A program made the translations under genes and the position numbers. From NCBI RefSeq assembly GCF_027580225.2, contig NC_073341.2, positions 13,198,501 to 13,262,500 on the forward strand: DNA of 64,000 nt. Direction: 5' to 3'. Each line of letters starts with the position of its first letter. Positions within the stretch are counted from its first letter, which is position 1. The notes under the pieces were generated by a model. The model was not told the origin of the DNA. It saw only the letters and a program-made list of their open reading frames with translations, and searched no databases. The stretch comes from Misgurnus anguillicaudatus (Eukaryota; Chordata; Actinopteri; Cypriniformes; Cobitidae). This document shows positions 48,140 to 59,430 of the stretch, one piece after another.

Positions 48140-51100
48140 TTAGGAAGCAGCGTGGGATTTTCTGTTGCGCTTCGCCCTTCGGGTTGGCGGAAAGCTAATG
48201 AACTCAAAGTGTTTGGGTTGGTCCGAGTTCGGGAAAGGAAGTGGACCTTTGTGGAGGCGCTTGATGAAGTGAACTTCTCGCTGGTTCTCCCTGGTTCTGG
48301 AAGCCTTAATGGGCCGACCTTTTCTGCTGAAGGCCACGTACCAGCCTTCATATTTAGCGTTCTGAAAGGCAGTGTAGTTGTTCTCCAGTACGATCTCTGT
48401 GAAGATGCAGTCCCTTCCCCTGCCATTAGGCTGTAATACAGAGAGCAGGTTACAGACACAGATCTTGCTTATAACAGTTAAATCACACATTTTTTAAATT
48501 AAGACATTAAATGGATAGTTCACCCAAAAATAATTTACATTTACAAACATGTATAAATTTCTTTGTTCTGATGAACACAAAGGAAGATATTTTGAGGAAT
48601 GTTTGTAAACAAACCGATCTAAAGCACCATTGACTTCCATAGTAGAAGTCAATGATGCTTCTGGTTCGTTTGGTTACATTTTCCAGAATATCTACAAAAT
48701 ATTCTGTAAAATTCATTCACAGAAATTCACTACATTCATAGACAGTTGAGTAGTGCACATAGTAGTTAGGACACAGCTTTTGCAGCCCTTCCACACAAAA
48801 ACTGAAGATGGCGCTGTTTCTATTTTTCTGTGACTACAGTCTTTGTAATGTTACTACAATACAACTCAACAGTAGGTAAAAGCATGTGAGAATATTTAAT
48901 ATCATATAATGATCTTCATAACGTGTTCAAGGCATTCAAAATATTTAACGTTTGTTTCTCTGAATCTTGCAACCAACTTTATCAAGCAATTGTTTTAGGC
49001 TTTCTTATAACACAGGTCATTGTTGGTCATATGATCTTAACATCACAGTCACTATAATAGGGTGACCCAGTTTATCTAAACATTAACAGACATGCCCAGA
49101 AGATATACCATTTAAATCATATTTGTCACAAGCACTATTTAATTTACTCGACTAATAATGCGCCTTTAAACTACAGCCTCTGAATTCAAGTGCTTCCACA
49201 TTTCCACAAGGAATTCAAAACACTTTTAAAATGGCTCGAGCGGTGTTATCAGTCAGGCTGTAACGCCAGACGCCTGTCATTATTTATTCTTCACCACTGC
49301 CCTCATCTTTCAACACGGTTTAGGGCCAGCCAGCAATGTCTCCATATAGTTGTCCCAGCATCTGTGTCATAAGAACACAGTGCTGAAGACTTTTCCACGT
49401 CTGTGAAGGAAGAAGTGGCCTGATATCTGCCCGAGCATAAGGGGCATGCCCGACAGACAATAGTGATCTTCTTCTAAAAATTTTACCATTTACATTGTTT
49501 CACAGCAGCCTGATTTTAGTTGTTGATCTGTGTCACCAACTATCACTTGCACACGTACATAATAAAACACATCATCATCACATATGGTAAAGGATCAAAT
49601 CAAAAATGTATATGATGGAATGGAAAACAATATGGAAAAAAATAGTTTTGCACTTACAATTTTAAGTTTAATCAACTAGGATTTACAAGTTATGTCCACT
49701 ATCTTGACAAGTTATGAGTTGCTGTAACTTATTAAATCAAGTTACATTTACTTTAGTTGTGTCAACTTTATTTTCTAAGCTACAGCAACTCTTGTCAAGA
49801 TAGTTGAAATGACTTGTAAATCCAAGTTGATTAATTATTTTTTTTATTTAAATGCAAAAATACTTTTTTACAGTGTTGTTCTTACATCTACACTGTAAAA
49901 AATACTTTGCTGCCTTAAAATTGTTTGTTGAATCAACTCGGATTTACAAGTCATTTCAACTTACTATTATTTATATTGACTAGAGATGAGTTGTTATAAC
50001 TACAGGTTATAAAAATTAAGTGGACTTTTTTCAACTCATCTCTGTTGACATGATTTGTAAATCAGTTGATGAAAAATTTTAAGGCAGCAAAGTATTTTTT
50101 ACAGTGTAACTTTTTGTTTTCAACATTAATAAACCGAATTATTTTTGCTTAGATTCTGTTATTGTTTTATTCTTTCTTTGTCTCATTCTTCTGTATTAAT
50201 TTATTTTCTTATATCTTCTTCCATGCCTGTGTATGTAAATGTTTAAGCCTGTAAAACCTAAAAGTTAACTGAACTCAAACCATTTAAGTAAACTGATTGC
50301 ATTAGTTTTAAAACACATACATTTGAGTACTGTGAACTTAAACAAATTGAGTCATATGCAGTTATGCACTTAAATTTAAGTTCACACTACTTAAATATAA
50401 GTGTATGATTGTACATGACTCAAGTTCACAGTACTTAAATTTATGTGTTTTAAAAACTTAAATGGCCTAATGCAACCAGATTAATTAAATGTTTTGAGTT
50501 AACTGTTTTTATAAAAGGTTTTATAATGTATTTATTAACAATAAAAGGTGCCATAATTAATCTTTAAAACTTTCCCCTCAAGTTGTACCAAACTTTTTAA
50601 AATTTCTTTGCTCCGTTGAACACAAATGAGGATATTTGTAATCCAGCAGAAAGCAAGAGCACCAATGGCTTCCATAGTAAGAAAAAAGTACAATGGAAGT
50701 CAATGGTGCCCCAACACTTTTTGGTTAGGAACATTGCTCAAAATGTCTTTGTGTTCAGCAGAACAAAGAAATTAATACAGGTTTGTAACAACATGAGGGT
50801 GAGTAAATAATCACACATTTTAGTTCATTTTGGGTGAACTATCCCTTTAACTTCTATGTTGTTAATCTACAATAGAAATCTCAAAGTGAGAGTTTAGTTA
50901 TGATGGGTACATACCTTGCCTACCAGTTTCCCCCTGCGGTTCATACAGAGGTATCTGCCACTTTCTGCTCCTTTGATCCTCACACGACTTCCAAACGTGT
51001 CTGTCTCCACATAAAGTCTTGCTGTAATGCAAAAAGCAAAAGAGTTGGCACCAAACCAAAATATATTGCAGGCTGCATGTATGTAAGCTAATTAAATACA

Positions 51101-52305
51101 TGTAATGTAATTAAAATACACTAAAATACTGTAAAGGTGCAATTGTTAAAAAACTACCTGGCCTGACCTTTAAAAAGTCATGAGTGTTATCATGTTTAAT
51201 AGAAAAACTAATTGTTTGACTTTATTTATGTTACACCTATCAAACAAAATCATTATGAATTTTTAAACCCCCCCCCCCCAAAAAAAAAAAAACCAAAACA
51301 AATTATTTTTGTCAAAATTGATTGCAATTTTATAGTTTTTGTATTATTTTCTTCCACCAACAGTAAAACTTAAACAGTTAATGCATTGGTTTTCAAAGCT
51401 GATTCTTCATGTGTATTTGGCTGCCCATAAATCCTGGCTAGCCAAATCAGTCCCATTTCCCCTAGCAAATTAACACATCCTAACTTACACAAAAGCCAAC
51501 GATTAGGCAAAGCAATGTCTTTTGAAGCATCAGCAAACAGTGCGCGCGTCCTGTTTCAACCAATAAACCAATCAGACCCCTTTAATGTGAAAACAGCCCT
51601 ATCTATCTCCACCGAAACCTGTCGTGAGTGAATTACTGTAAATGAATTACAGACTCACCGAAAGTGTTGCCGTCCTCTGCCGTAGCGGTGACCCTCTTGC
51701 CCTGGATCTGCACGTGTCGACCGCTGGTCCGGCTGTACAGCTGATAGACTCGAACCTGCCGCCGGCTCAGCTGGTCCGTCAGTGAGCCCTGTTCCCTCAC
51801 ATACTGCTTAAAATTAGGAGAAGGGTGATTCTTCTCCCCCTTTTCGATGCAAAGGGAAAATAAGATCACATATATTTCTCTCTCTGTTGCTGGGATAGAA
51901 AAACTTGCGTTTTGCCAGCCAGAGCACTAACCCTATCAGCTATAATAACCAAGTCAGAAGACTTGTCTGTCTGTAAATCTACTTCTAGATATACTTTGAG
52001 TATAATCTGATCTAGAAAAAAATCTTTGTGATTCTTCTGCAATGTTGCGCATTACGCGCAAAATAGATCTACGTTTCACGTACCCTTTAAATCCACCAAA
52101 TAATAAAAAATATTTACCTGTGCATGACACCACACCACGAAGAAATGAAAAGATCTACAATAAATAAAATAAATAAGTTAGTCAGTAAATTGTCAAACAT
52201 TATTATCATAGGCTAAAAGATATGCTATAACACAAAAAAATACCTACATTAGAATTAAATGTTATTTACTCACATGTACAAACAGCGCTGATTTATTCCA
52301 TACAT
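48140..52305 (-). CDS. fgf17: Fibroblast growth factor 17, complete gene
   Basis: Five coding exons on the minus strand: 52274-52305, 52118-52154, 51659-51839, 50915-51021 and 48140-48430. All have GT-AG introns and matching phases, giving 215 residues (human FGF17 has 216). The protein starts [16 protein letters not shown] and ends its secretory signal peptide with WCHAQ at the end of exon 2. The FGF beta-trefoil follows, with [44 protein letters not shown], the glycosylation site NNYT in [19 protein letters not shown], and a basic tail RRAKRNRK. This is the FGF8/17/18 subfamily, secreted ligands for FGFR c-isoforms with heparan sulphate. The PSPNF start and PTRR tail favour fgf17 over fgf8 or fgf18. 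The ATG has A at -3. The 2.5-kb last intron is full of MITEs. Confidence 0.94.
48510..48720. mobile_element. MITE fragment in the last fgf17 intron
   Basis: GGATAGTTCACCCAAAAATA, then TTTCTTTGTTCTGATGAACA and ACCATTGACTTCCATAGTAG. Same family as 50575-50851, in opposite orientation, and 26540-26782. Confidence 0.65.
49632..50106. mobile_element. Two adjacent MITEs in the last fgf17 intron
   Basis: The second, 49891-50106, has ends CACTGTAAAAAATACTTTGC and GCAAAGTATTTTTTACAGTG flanked by TA, and arms with CTTAAAATT and GATTTACAAGTCA against their inverses. The first, about 49632-49875, is an older relative carrying GATTTACAAGTTATG and CTTGTCAAGATAG blocks and a TTTTTTACAGTG right end. Confidence 0.78.
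50264..50515. mobile_element. Foldback MITE in the last fgf17 intron
   Basis: AGTTAACTGAACTCAAACCA, AAAACACATA and AGTACTGTGAACTTAA on the left pair with TTAAATGTTTTGAGTTAACT, TATGTGTTTT and TTCACAGTACTTAAAT on the right. Confidence 0.65.
50575..50851. mobile_element. MITE ending 60 bp from fgf17 exon 4
   Basis: TTTCTTTGCTCCGTTGAACA on the left pairs with GTGTTCAGCAGAACAAAGAA on the right. The outer right end is TTTTGGGTGAACTATCCCTT. It lies close to the donor of the 50915-51021 exon. Confidence 0.7.
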
Positions 52306-53388
52306 TGTGGGAAGAAAATTGAATAATGTATCCAGGTTTTTCCTGAATGATAATCCACTTCGCCGTGATCCGATTAAATGAGCCGAGTCAAATCCATACG
52401 CTAATAAAGAGTCTGCAGAAGATCTCCAAAAGCCCCTCAGACGCGCGTCTCCGCAAACACATACACACAGATAAATCCGATTTGGGAAAAACGTATCCAC
52501 GTGTAGTCCAGGAAATTATGGAGTTCCATCATATGTTTTATACACACGCAGGATGGTTTCTAAATCGTTAAAAAGCGCTGATGCATTTTAGTGTTGCTGT
52601 GGGCGCACTGCGCTCGTGATGTTGCGTCGGCGCTGTCACAGTGCGCTCTGCGCGTCTGGATCCCTCACTGCGCCAAAATGATAGACGTCAAGATCCCTCC
52701 CATGAGTCTTTCACCTTTTCAGACACTCTGGCACTTGAAAAAACACCTTGTTACACGTGTCTAGCTAAATGTATGAATCAAACCCCAAAAATATTGGTAA
52801 CTTCACCACATGGTCATGTGGCAAATATAAGTTTGGACCAGCAATTCAATACAGCTACAGTGGAGATGTCTCATTTAGGTCAAGAAAAACAACAATGATG
52901 GCGCGAGTCTGTGGTTATTATGACACCCCTGATGTCATTGCGAGTTCCTGGATTCATCCAAAGCCTAATTCTGCTGCTCTCTGATAGATGATTAATCTTT
53001 CTAAATGAACTCTGATGTCTTCAGATTATCCTCTGTATTTAAAGCTTTGAGGTCCCTTTAGAAAGGGGTGTGCCGCTTGATGTTTGTTAGGGCCCATCTT
53101 AATGTTGGTCTATCCCCATGAAGGGGCCGCGGCTCACACCTTTTGCTAACCTGGAAGCCCTAATGAGAAAACAATGGTGGCTTTTAATCACAGGACTCCA
53201 GCAGGCTTTTGTTAGCTCCTGCGGAATCAACATCAAGCACTAACGATATAACGTCAACAGGATGCGCCCTTTCTGACGCATAGTTAAGTCGTAGCAAATA
53301 CTACTATCCTGCAAGTGTGACGGTACCAGAGCTGTGACATGACCCCCCGCCCCCCAAATGAAATTCTTGTGAAGTTTTCTGTTCTTTG
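52306..53388. promoter_or_regulatory. Upstream region of fgf17, possible regulatory sequence
   Basis: 52306-52650 is the likely 5' untranslated and promoter zone, with CpG-containing text (AGACGCGCGTCTCC, TTGCGTCGGCGCTGTC) but no clear TATA box. 52980-53280 is complex, repeat-free sequence containing TTCAGATTATCC (Otx-type core), GAAAACAATGGTGG (Sox-type core) and TTTTAATCAC. fgf8/17 genes are controlled by such factors at the midbrain-hindbrain boundary. That link is inference from motifs only. Confidence 0.3.
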
Positions 53389-53740
53389 GCATTTACATGT
53401 ATGCATTTGGCAGGCACTTTTAACCAAAGCGACTTATAGTGCAGTGATATATAGTATCAGATATGACTTTTTTCCATCGATAGCTGATTATTCAGACTGA
53501 TACCGATAGTTTGGTGGTTATTCAAACTATAAAATGTTATTCATATAATGAACATTAATATTTCTTTACATTGTCTATACACAAAGCTTAAATTCATTTG
53601 ATTGAAAGGATATATCGGCCATAACTATCAGTTTTTAAAACTAGGCTATCGGCTGTGAAAAATTGGTTTTATCGGCCGTTACCGATTATTGGCCGATATA
53701 TCCGTGCATCTCTATTATCAGTATGTGTATTCCCTGGGAT
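53389..53740 (-). mobile_element. SINE tail followed by a TATCGGCC-type transposon fragment
   Basis: 53389-53445 is the complement of the SINE tail (GTATGCATTTGGCAGGCAC, AAAGCGACTTATAGTGCAG). 53450-53735 contains GATACCGATAG, GGATATATCGGCC and ATTGGCCGATATATCCGTGC, a degraded DNA transposon end. Confidence 0.5.
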
Positions 53741-54608
53741 CAATTCCATTACCTGGGTGATGTCTATCTCTTATTTAATGCAGTGATTAGTATTGTTTAT
53801 AGTTTTTAACAATGAAAGCATGTCATTCAACTCGCTCACATTGGCACCTAACTGCTACTAAGTGACAAATTGCAAAAATAAAAATTTTTTGCCAAAAATA
53901 ATACAGGCTGTGATTGGAGGACACAGCCTTTGATGTCAACAACAAAAGATGTGTGAAGTGTTACTCTCTTTTTAAAGTTGGTAAGCCTATTTATTTTGCT
54001 CCCCCCTAAATGTAATGTGATTAGCATTTTATGATTTCCATTTAGCATTGTTTTTCACCTGTTTTCTGTGACTTTTTACCAGACCTACAGTCTATTTTGG
54101 GTTTCATCCTATCAATTAAGGGCCATTACTTGCAGAATTGCTTAAAATAGTTGTTTTTATAGATTCTTAGATTATATTAATTCCATAATTGATATCTTCT
54201 TCACGTATGAACCAATTTGTTGAATTGCTTTACTATTACTACTATGAGTTGTTAGCAGTCCATCTATCTTAGTGTCAGATGTGGACGTGACTATCGACAT
54301 TTACTGCGATGTGTTCTCCACCCATCAGTTTGTATTTTGCTAACGATAGACAGATAGGAGGGTGTGAAAAGTTATTGCCGATAAAGACGAATGAGACAGG
54401 TGTGTGTTTGATGTGGATGTAACCTCAGGATCGAAACATATTCTCATAGCCCAAATTTTAACTGATGTGTAACTGGGAATTGAGTCTACACAGTAAAATC
54501 ACTGGCGTTAAATGTAAACTGCTGGTGTATATGAGAGCACCACCAGACAGGGTTCTTCCTTATTATGACTTCTGCACTAATATTGGTGAAAAAAAATAAG
54601 GATGATAC
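53741..54608. other. Intergenic, nothing recognised
   Basis: No frame or repeat boundary recognised. Confidence 0.35.
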
Positions 54609-55535
54609 ACTGTTAAACATTTCTGTAGAAATTACAGTATTATTGGCAGCTGTTTGCCGGTAACTTACTGTAGATATATTTCTGTTCAAAGTTAAATGAA
54701 CATTAAACATTAACAAGACTTTATATTTACAAAAATAAATAAACATATAAAATAACAGCCAAAATCTGAAGGAAAAAACTAAAAAATGTTGATGAGGATT
54801 TCTGGTTCCCAGAAATGAGTGCATAACTACAGCAATTTTTTTACAGTTTTACGTTTTAAACTGAGATGCAAGTACTGCAAGCCGAGATATTAACGTTCCA
54901 ATTACAATCCCTTACAGCTATTTTTACAGTACTGCTAATAAATCTTATGGAAAATTTGATATAAATTTGACTGTCAGAAAAAGGTACAAAAGCTGTCGCT
55001 GGGGCGGTACCTTTTCAAAAACTAAACCTTTGGGGTGCATAGTACCGCAAAGTTACATATTGGTATCTCAAAGGTAAATATTAGTACCTTTTTAAAGGAA
55101 AAATGCATCTGCTAAATGTAAATATACTGTGCCTGTAAAAAATTACGTAGAAATTACAGTTACTTGCAGCTGGTTGCCGGTAACTTACCGTAGATTTAAA
55201 TGTATGTTATTTACTGGCAACATTTTGTTCGAAGTTAAATGAACATTAAACATTTACAAGTCTTTGTCTTTACAGAGTCAAACTACAAAAACAAGCAAAG
55301 CAAAGCATTCTGGGAAACAAAATCTGAAGCAAAAAACAGAAAAAGGTTTCCCAGAATGCTTTGCCTGTGGCTGTTATTGTATAGTTTTATTCTGTAAAGA
55401 TAAAAACTTGTTAATATTTAATATTTATTTAACTTTGAACAAACTCTTGCCAGTAAATAACTTAAATTTAAATCTGCGGTAAGTTACCGGCATCCAGCTG
55501 CAAGTAACACTGTAATTTCTACAGAATTTTTTTAA
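54609..55535. mobile_element. Two MITEs of the 8642 family with a GGTACC repeat between
   Basis: 54609-54846 starts CACTGTTAAACATTTCTGTA and has a degraded right arm. 54973-55113 is a GGGGCGGTACC fragment. 55129-55535 is a fuller copy with GGTTGCCGGTAACTTACCGT and CGGTAAGTTACCGGCATCC as inverted blocks and ACAAGTCTTTGTCTTTACAG in the interior. Confidence 0.7.
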
Positions 55536-55789
55536 TTTACTTTAAAGCTACAATGCAAAATTGTGAGAAGCGCTATAGAAACGAATTGGAATTGGACTGA
55601 ATATGTACTGTATATAGAAAAGTAACCTCAGTATGACAGGTATGTTGCAGATTCTGTGTAGGACAACTCATAGTTACAGTAAAATTTTGGGTAAAAAGCA
55701 CCTGACTGTGCTGTACATTGTGAACAGTACATGTGCTGCCCTTAATAGTCAAGAAGAATTACGTGAATTCCTCACCCCATTAAGAGACA

Positions 55790-55935
55790 ACCTACAAGCC
55801 CAGTGGTAGAGAATTAGAGTAAGATTACATTTATTAAACTGTGATTTGATCCTCGGTATGTTCTCTGACATATGCTGTACATGTAAGCAGTCACACCCTG
55901 GAAGGCACATATAGTCGAAGCAGCTTTTGCAAATG
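55790..55935 (+). mobile_element. Diverged SINE copy
   Basis: CAAGCCCAGTGGTAGAGAAT (A-box region), ATTTGATCCTCGG (B-box-like), CATGTAAGCAGTCACACCCT and GCAAATGCCTGCC, in SINE order. Confidence 0.45.
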
Positions 55936-56017
55936 CCTGCCGAAGACCCACAGAGGTAATCTGTATGTGTATGAATGTGCACCAAGCATCAGAGGGCTTA
56001 AGCGGTGGATCTTCTCA

Positions 56018-56068
56018 CCAGACCGGAATTCCGTCGGCCCCAGCAGGATACCAGGGGTGTCGGCCATG
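56018..56068 (-). other. Weak candidate first coding exon on the minus strand
   Basis: On the minus strand AAAACCATGGCC is an excellent Kozak context. The frame reads MADTPGILLGPTEFRSG, and a good donor, TCTG|GTGAGA, follows after about 16 codons. The surrounding 55960-56250 is complex and repeat-free. I recognise no protein and no further exon. Confidence 0.18.
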
Positions 56069-56249
56069 GTTTTTTGGGAGCGGGCGGCTGATAGAAAGAG
56101 AGATGTGATGTGTCCTAATGAAACACCACATGTCTACCCTACGTCCACCTCTCCCCCTTTGGGTTTACGCAGCAGCGGTGAGATCTGAGGCTCTGAAACG
56201 CGATCTTATTTATTCACGTCTCAAACGGCTTTACAGGGACTAACTCGGA

Positions 56250-57178
56250 GATGGAAATAGTCTCGCTCAGGCACCTAGCAACAACAACCTAGGTAGCAGT
56301 TTCCCCTGGCCCAGAATATACCAGCCGGTATCCCTTTTAAATAAAGTATCTCAGATGCTGTCGAAAAAACACAGATGACAAGTGGACATGGATTCTTGTT
56401 TGGGTTCAGAGCTTCAATGTCAAAGTGATGACGTGTTGACAGCGTGCAGACGTCTAGAGCCATTCATTTCTAACTTTGCTATGTCTTGAATAGCTGGGGT
56501 CCAACGTAAGCGCACTCAAAACTGAACCAGCTATAAAACTTATCACAGTAATAATCTATTCATTGAGTGATTACTAGTTGACGCCTCATATAACGCACAA
56601 ACCAAACCCCTTTGTTTGCTCATGTCCTTTTACACTGGCTAATACAAGAGAAATCTGAAAATTATGTCATTATTCAAGTTTTTCCATACAAGAAGAATCT
56701 TCACAAACAGTTTATAGCCACCATGCATGTCCTTAAACTGGCCAACTGTCCGCTTTTGTTGTCAGGAAGGAATTTTTCACCAAAGTGTCTCGTGATGAAA
56801 CACGCATAAGACTAGTCACGATACTCGTGGGAACCAGCATTATCGGCATGCCATCATATTTGAACTTCCCACACTAACCTCTATCGGTTTCTCTCACAAA
56901 CGTATTGTTTCGCTTCAGTGGACATATGAAGAGCTCAGATGCAAAACCCTCTAAGTGCGTCTTGTGAATGAAGACTTTTTCAGACTCTTAATAGATTCTG
57001 CCAACAAATCAGTTTTTCTGAATGAACTGAGGCTGGGATTAAGCGGATTTGAAGTGAAAGTACTCGATGAATGTATAATACGTACCGAGAGCATTCGGTT
57101 GATATCATGATCTTATTTTTGACGGAGGTGGTGTTTAGTGCTTTTGCATCTGAGCTCCTCATATACATGAATATCAGC
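56250..57178. other. Intergenic, nothing recognised
   Basis: No repeat ends or coherent frames recognised. Confidence 0.35.
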
Positions 57179-58105
57179 TGACGTCACTCACTTGTCTTCC
57201 GCCATTTTGAGTACCTGAAGTGGTTGCAAAAGAACTAGAAGCTATGCCTTCAATATGTTGTGAGCATCAAAATCGCTATTTTTACAACACTAAGAAGGCT
57301 CAACACAACATGATACTTTGCTCGAAGTATCACCTCTACACGTGAACTCGAGCATTGAGAACATTGTTTGTGTACACAGAGTTTACTAAAAAGAAGAGTT
57401 TTGAACAACTGACTTTGGTTTTTTTGGCATCCGCTCACGCGCCATCTTCCCAGTCAGGTTATATCGATCTTCGAATGCAACGTAAGGAGGAAGTAAAGTA
57501 AAGATTGATAGCTCCTAAAGCATAGTTCCATAGAAATGCACGGATAATTCGTTGTTTTGTCGTAAGTGAAAAACAATATTGACCTTCTAGTTGAAAAATG
57601 AGCCTCATATGAGATTCATTCATTCGCATTCGCAAATCGATTCTTTACGTCTGGCAAAGATGACGAGTGGACACCAAAACAACCAAAGTCAGTTGTTCAA
57701 AACCTTTCTTTTTAGTAAACTCTGTGTACACAAACAATGTGCTCAATGCTCGCGTTCATGTGTAGAGATCCAGGTGATACTTCGAGCAAAGTTTCATGTT
57801 GTGTCGTGCCATCTTAGTGTTGTAAAAATAGTGTTAGTGCGGTAGCAGCGGACAGCGGCTGGAAGAACGCATCAGGGATCGAGTAGGCATCACACTCTAA
57901 CCAAGATATATTTTTTTAAAGTAGCGTTTCTTTTCATGACAGTCGAGGTGCTAAATGTTGTCTTTCGTAGTCCTTTCCTGTATCCATAAGAGTCATAAAC
58001 AGTAAAAGATAAGAAATCCGTAAATCGTAGCAAGCTAGCCAATGCTTGTCAGTAGCCTACTGGTACTCAGTAGGTACTCAAAATGGCGGCAGGACGTAAA
58101 TGGTC
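57179..58105. mobile_element. Large foldback element
   Basis: Outer blocks CCGCCATTTTGAGTACCTG and CAGTAGGTACTCAAAATGGC pair. Inner blocks TGTACACAGAGTTTACTAAA, GAACAACTGACTTTGGTT and CTCGAAGTATCACCT pair with mirrored copies at about 57680-57800. No gene. The two mirrored frames are arms. Confidence 0.7.
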
Positions 58106-58202
58106 ACATGACTATAATAACCCCCCTGGAGTCATTTGGATTACTTTAATAATAGAAGTATGTGCTTTTTGCAGCTTTAATTTGTTGAATAATGATATCA
58201 AC

Positions 58203-58765
58203 ATGATCTCACAGAAAGTAGTCGCGAAAAATGTGATTAATTTATTTGTGTCCAAGTCACGAAATTCAGCTTTTTTGTGCCTTGAGCACAAATATCTTTT
58301 TTGTGTCACCCGCACAAATTTCTATTAATAGTTTTTCGTGTCCGTGGCACGATTTTCTTTTTCGAGTGATTTTATGTATTGTTTTCTCATTTCCCCCCCT
58401 ATTTTTAAAGCATTGTTGCTTGGGGTTGGGGTTAGATTTGGGGTTTGGGTTAGGATGTACTTTTATGTATTGGTTTTTACATGTTTTCTTCTGCTTTTTA
58501 AACTATTCTTGACTGGAGTTGGGATTAGAGTTGGGTTTTGGGTCAGGATGTCTAAAAATTTAACAGAAAGTGATGCAAACCCAACCCCAAGCGACAATGG
58601 TAAGAAAATGAAAAAAACTATGAGAAAACAATACATAAAATGAAATGAAAAAGAAAGTCATGCAACGGACACGAAAAACTATTTATAGAAATTTGTGTGA
58701 GTGCCACGAAAAAGACAGTTCTGTGCCATGGACACAAATAAATTAATCAAATTTTGCGTTTTTTG
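58203..58765. mobile_element. Foldback with CACGAA/TTCGTG motifs and a TTAGG-rich core
   Basis: GATTAATTTATTTGTGTCCA and TTTCTATTAATAGTTTTTCG on the left pair with their inverses on the right. The core has GGGGTTGGGGTTAGATTTGG and a second similar segment at about 58510-58545. Structurally it resembles the elements at 61278-61751 and 62551-63018. Confidence 0.65.
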
Positions 58766-58974
58766 ATCAAGAAAAGAAATATGAAGAATGTTTAAGCTCC
58801 TATTTTACACAGAATGAAAGTACATGTTTATTTTATTGACAAGCTCTAAAAAGTCATGCCAGGTTTGATGTCAGTGATGTCAAGTTCACACAAAACTTTA
58901 TTATGGACTTCATAGGACTTGTATGTACAACTTTCATTATGCGTTTTAGTTTCTGGAGCTTAACAGCAGCAGAG

Positions 58975-59430
58975 GTATTTAACCTTTTTAGGCCAAGTAC
59001 CCCTTAAAAACTTTTTTGCATTTAACATAACATTTCAATTTAACTGAATAGATTCTATCATGGGAACGTTATGCTTAGAATTTCCATAGTTTTTATTTCT
59101 TAATTATTGACTTATTAATGCATTTTTAACATTTAATTTATTTAATAATAATAAAATTATAATAATTATGCATTCAAACAATATTTGGAAGGGCCCCAGT
59201 AATACTGTACCACCCCAGACCCCGAAGGGTCCCCGGACCCCCATTGAAGACCCATGCTTTACAGTAAATAACAAAGAATATGGTAACTTATTAAATATTA
59301 GCGACAGAAGCTTAGACATTCTGTAAACATCTCCTGTTGTGTTTCAAACAGTTAAACAGTTTTACATTTACGCATTCAGCAGATGTTTTTATCCAAAGCG
59401 ACTTACAGTGCATTGCAATGTATGCATTTT
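58975..59430. mobile_element. hAT-like fragment and SINE tail
   Basis: 58980-59265 has ACCTTTTTAGGCCAAGTACC and, near the end, GACCCCGAAGGGTCCCCGGA then CCCCCATTGAAGACCCATGC, the two ends of a common hAT-type repeat. 59363-59425 is a SINE tail complement (GCATTCAGCAGATG, CCAAAGCGACTTACAGTGCA). Confidence 0.5.

Noticed and set aside
58430..58545. TTAGGG-like motifs as interstitial telomere repeats
   Set aside because: They are scattered GGGTTAG words in the core of foldback elements, not tandem hexamers. The same core occurs at 61480 and 62680.
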